Shown here in pieces: positions 62,974-64,000 of a stretch of DNA of 64,000 bases. The DNA comes from Candidatus Dormiibacterota bacterium. Its GTDB lineage: Bacteria > Acidobacteriota > Polarisedimenticolia > Gp22-AA2. The first letter of the stretch is position 1; each line of letters starts with the position of its first letter. Below the pieces are notes generated by a model. The model saw only the letters and a program-made list of their open reading frames with translations. It was not told the DNA's origin and ran no database searches. Position numbers and translations under genes: made by a program. The stretch is from positions 124,001 to 188,000 of the forward strand of contig DASQAT010000046.1 of assembly GCA_035635555.1 (NCBI GenBank), in the 5' to 3' direction.

Positions 62974-64000
62974 ACGGCGAGCGGCCGGACGGCGGTTCTC
63001 CCGGACCCGGCGCGCTCGAGCGCGCGGCACCCTGGCTCCTGCTCGTGCTCGCGGGGAGCCTGCGCCTGCCGCGCCTGGACCTCCGCCCTCTGCATCACGA
63101 CGAGGGGACGAACGTCATCTTCCTGCTCCGCCTGCTGCGGGAGGGTGTCTACCAGTACGACCCGTCCAACTACCACGGCCCGCTGCTCTACGTTCTGAGC
63201 GTCGTGCCGCTGTTCCTGTGCGGGACGACGACGGTCGTGCTGCGCCTGACACCGGCCCTGCTGGGCACGGTCATGGCCGCACTGCCGTGGCTCCTGCGCC
63301 GGGAGCTGGGACGCGCCGCGGCCATCGCCGCCGGTGTGCTCCTGGCCGTGTCCCCGTCACTGGTCTACTACTCACGCGACAACATCCATGAGATCTACCT
63401 GGGCGTCCTGACGCTGCTCCTGGTGACGGCCGCCGTCCGCGGGGCGGTCTCGGGCCGGACGACGCTGTTCGCGCTGGCCGGGGCCGCGGCCGGCGGGATG
63501 ATCGCCACGAAGGAGACCGCCTGCCTGACTTTCCTGGCGCTCGCCACGGGACTCCTGGTGTCGAGGGGCGCGGGCCTGCCAAGACCCGGTCGCGCGGCCA
63601 TCGTCGCGTGTCTCGGAACGACGTGCCTGGTGGCGCTCGCGTTCTACAGTGACTTCTTCACCGACCTCGCCGCGCTGGTCCGCCCGTTCGAGGCGATCCG
63701 TCTGTGGGGAGCGCGAGGAGTGCGGGCCGACGGTCACGGCAAACCGTGGTGGTACTACCTCGCGATCCTGGGTCGGGAGGAGCCCGCGATCGTCCTTCTG
63801 GCCGTCTTGGGGACTGCGATTGCCCTGTGGAGGCGTGAGCGCTTCGCGATGTTTCTCACGGGGTGGAGCGGCGCCATCCTCCTCGCCTATTCCGCCATCC
63901 CCTACAAGACGCCCTGGCTGGTCCTCAATGCCGTCCTGCCCATGGCACTCCTCGGTGGGACGGTGTTCACCGGGGGACTCCCCGACGTCGGCGCGGCCGA
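62970..64000 (+). CDS. TIGR03663/GT39-like membrane glycosyltransferase, 3' truncated by window
   Basis: 343 residues visible, open to the window end. WLLLVLAGSLRLPRLDLRPLHHDEGTNVIFLLRLL carries the DE motif in the first extracytoplasmic loop, the metal or catalytic Asp/Glu of GT-C (GT39/GT83-like) enzymes; YDPSNYHGPLLYVL, YYSRDNIHEIYLG, GMIATKETACL and YKTPWLVLNAVLPMALLGG are typical of the TIGR03663 group. Co-translated with the DUF2298 protein. Acceptor unknown. Confidence 0.82.
   Translation, partial: MNGERPDGGSPGPGALERAAPWLLLVLAGSLRLPRLDLRPLHHDEGTNVIFLLRLLREGVYQYDPSNYHGPLLYVLSVVPLFLCGTTTVVLRLTPALLGTVMAALPWLLRRELGRAAAIAAGVLLAVSPSLVYYSRDNIHEIYLGVLTLLLVTAAVRGAVSGRTTLFALAGAAAGGMIATKETACLTFLALATGLLVSRGAGLPRPGRAAIVACLGTTCLVALAFYSDFFTDLAALVRPFEAIRLWGARGVRADGHGKPWWYYLAILGREEPAIVLLAVLGTAIALWRRERFAMFLTGWSGAILLAYSAIPYKTPWLVLNAVLPMALLGGTVFTGGLPDVGAA

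Overview
The window is about 68-70% G+C by eye. It looks like the chromosome of a free-living, heterotrophic Gram-negative bacterium: there are outer-membrane barrels, lipoproteins, exported peptidases and a giant secreted protease. Gene style (NTGA stop/start overlaps, MJ0042-type zinc finger fused to a receiver domain, large secreted proteins with thrombospondin type 3 repeats, the DUF2298/TIGR03663-like membrane pair) fits Acidobacteriota or a related deep soil lineage, but no marker gene in the window fixes the phylum. I see no insertion sequence, prophage, CRISPR array, integrase or rRNA, and no gene-free stretch longer than 300 bases.

Layout. 1-9226: aromatic amino-acid supraoperon, [end of an unknown gene]-trpE-trpG-trpD-trpC-trpF-trpB-trpA-aroQ-aroF-tyrA. 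It encodes entry into the shikimate pathway, all of tryptophan synthesis from chorismate, and the tyrosine branch point. 9264-12218: beta-propeller protein, divergent MetE-like protein, small exported protein, ABM-domain protein. 12231-18208 (minus): very large orphan sensor kinase coupled to a TPR/alpha-beta hydrolase-like protein that lacks its nucleophile. 18287-22019: membrane M28 peptidase, then TusA-like carrier with a PP-loop thiolase. 22078-22645: tRNA-Val, tRNA-Ala and a small six-cysteine exported peptide. 22751-24407: kynureninase-like PLP enzyme and zinc-ribbon protein. 24421-33528 (minus): exported M28 peptidase, the rmuC-cyclase-truA operon, rRNA methyltransferase, hutH-hutU. 33716-40835: zinc-finger receiver protein, purA, a gamma-synthase-type PLP enzyme (minus), amino-acid ABC transporter with receptor and permease fused, and a group II amino-acid decarboxylase. 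41108-50389: giant S8 peptidase-like protein of 3,093 residues. 50498-57949: two APC transporters, a Rieske oxygenase, tRNA-Lys, tRNA-Glu, a cluster of cysteine-rich exported proteins, a YciI-like protein, a DksA/TraR protein and a DMT transporter. 57972-64000: Omp85 protein, small beta-barrel, YjbQ-like protein, and a coupled pair of polytopic membrane proteins running off the end.

How it fits together. The left end is anabolic. The middle and right are dominated by amino-acid and peptide use: two M28 peptidases, a giant secreted protease, histidine degradation, two APC permeases, a polar amino-acid ABC importer and several PLP enzymes. This suggests a proteolytic, amino-acid-consuming lifestyle.

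Most notable signals. (1) Two paralogous small exported peptides with a shared six-cysteine framework lie 31 kb apart, both close to tRNA genes; I do not recognise the family. (2) Four-base stop/start overlaps occur with all four NUG codons, including an apparent CUG start for truA. (3) A TGCTAnnnT extended -10 element recurs in front of many genes, and two pairs of opposed promoters overlap. (4) Several enzyme-like proteins have lost key residues: hydrolase nucleophile, MetE zinc ligands, subtilase oxyanion Asn.
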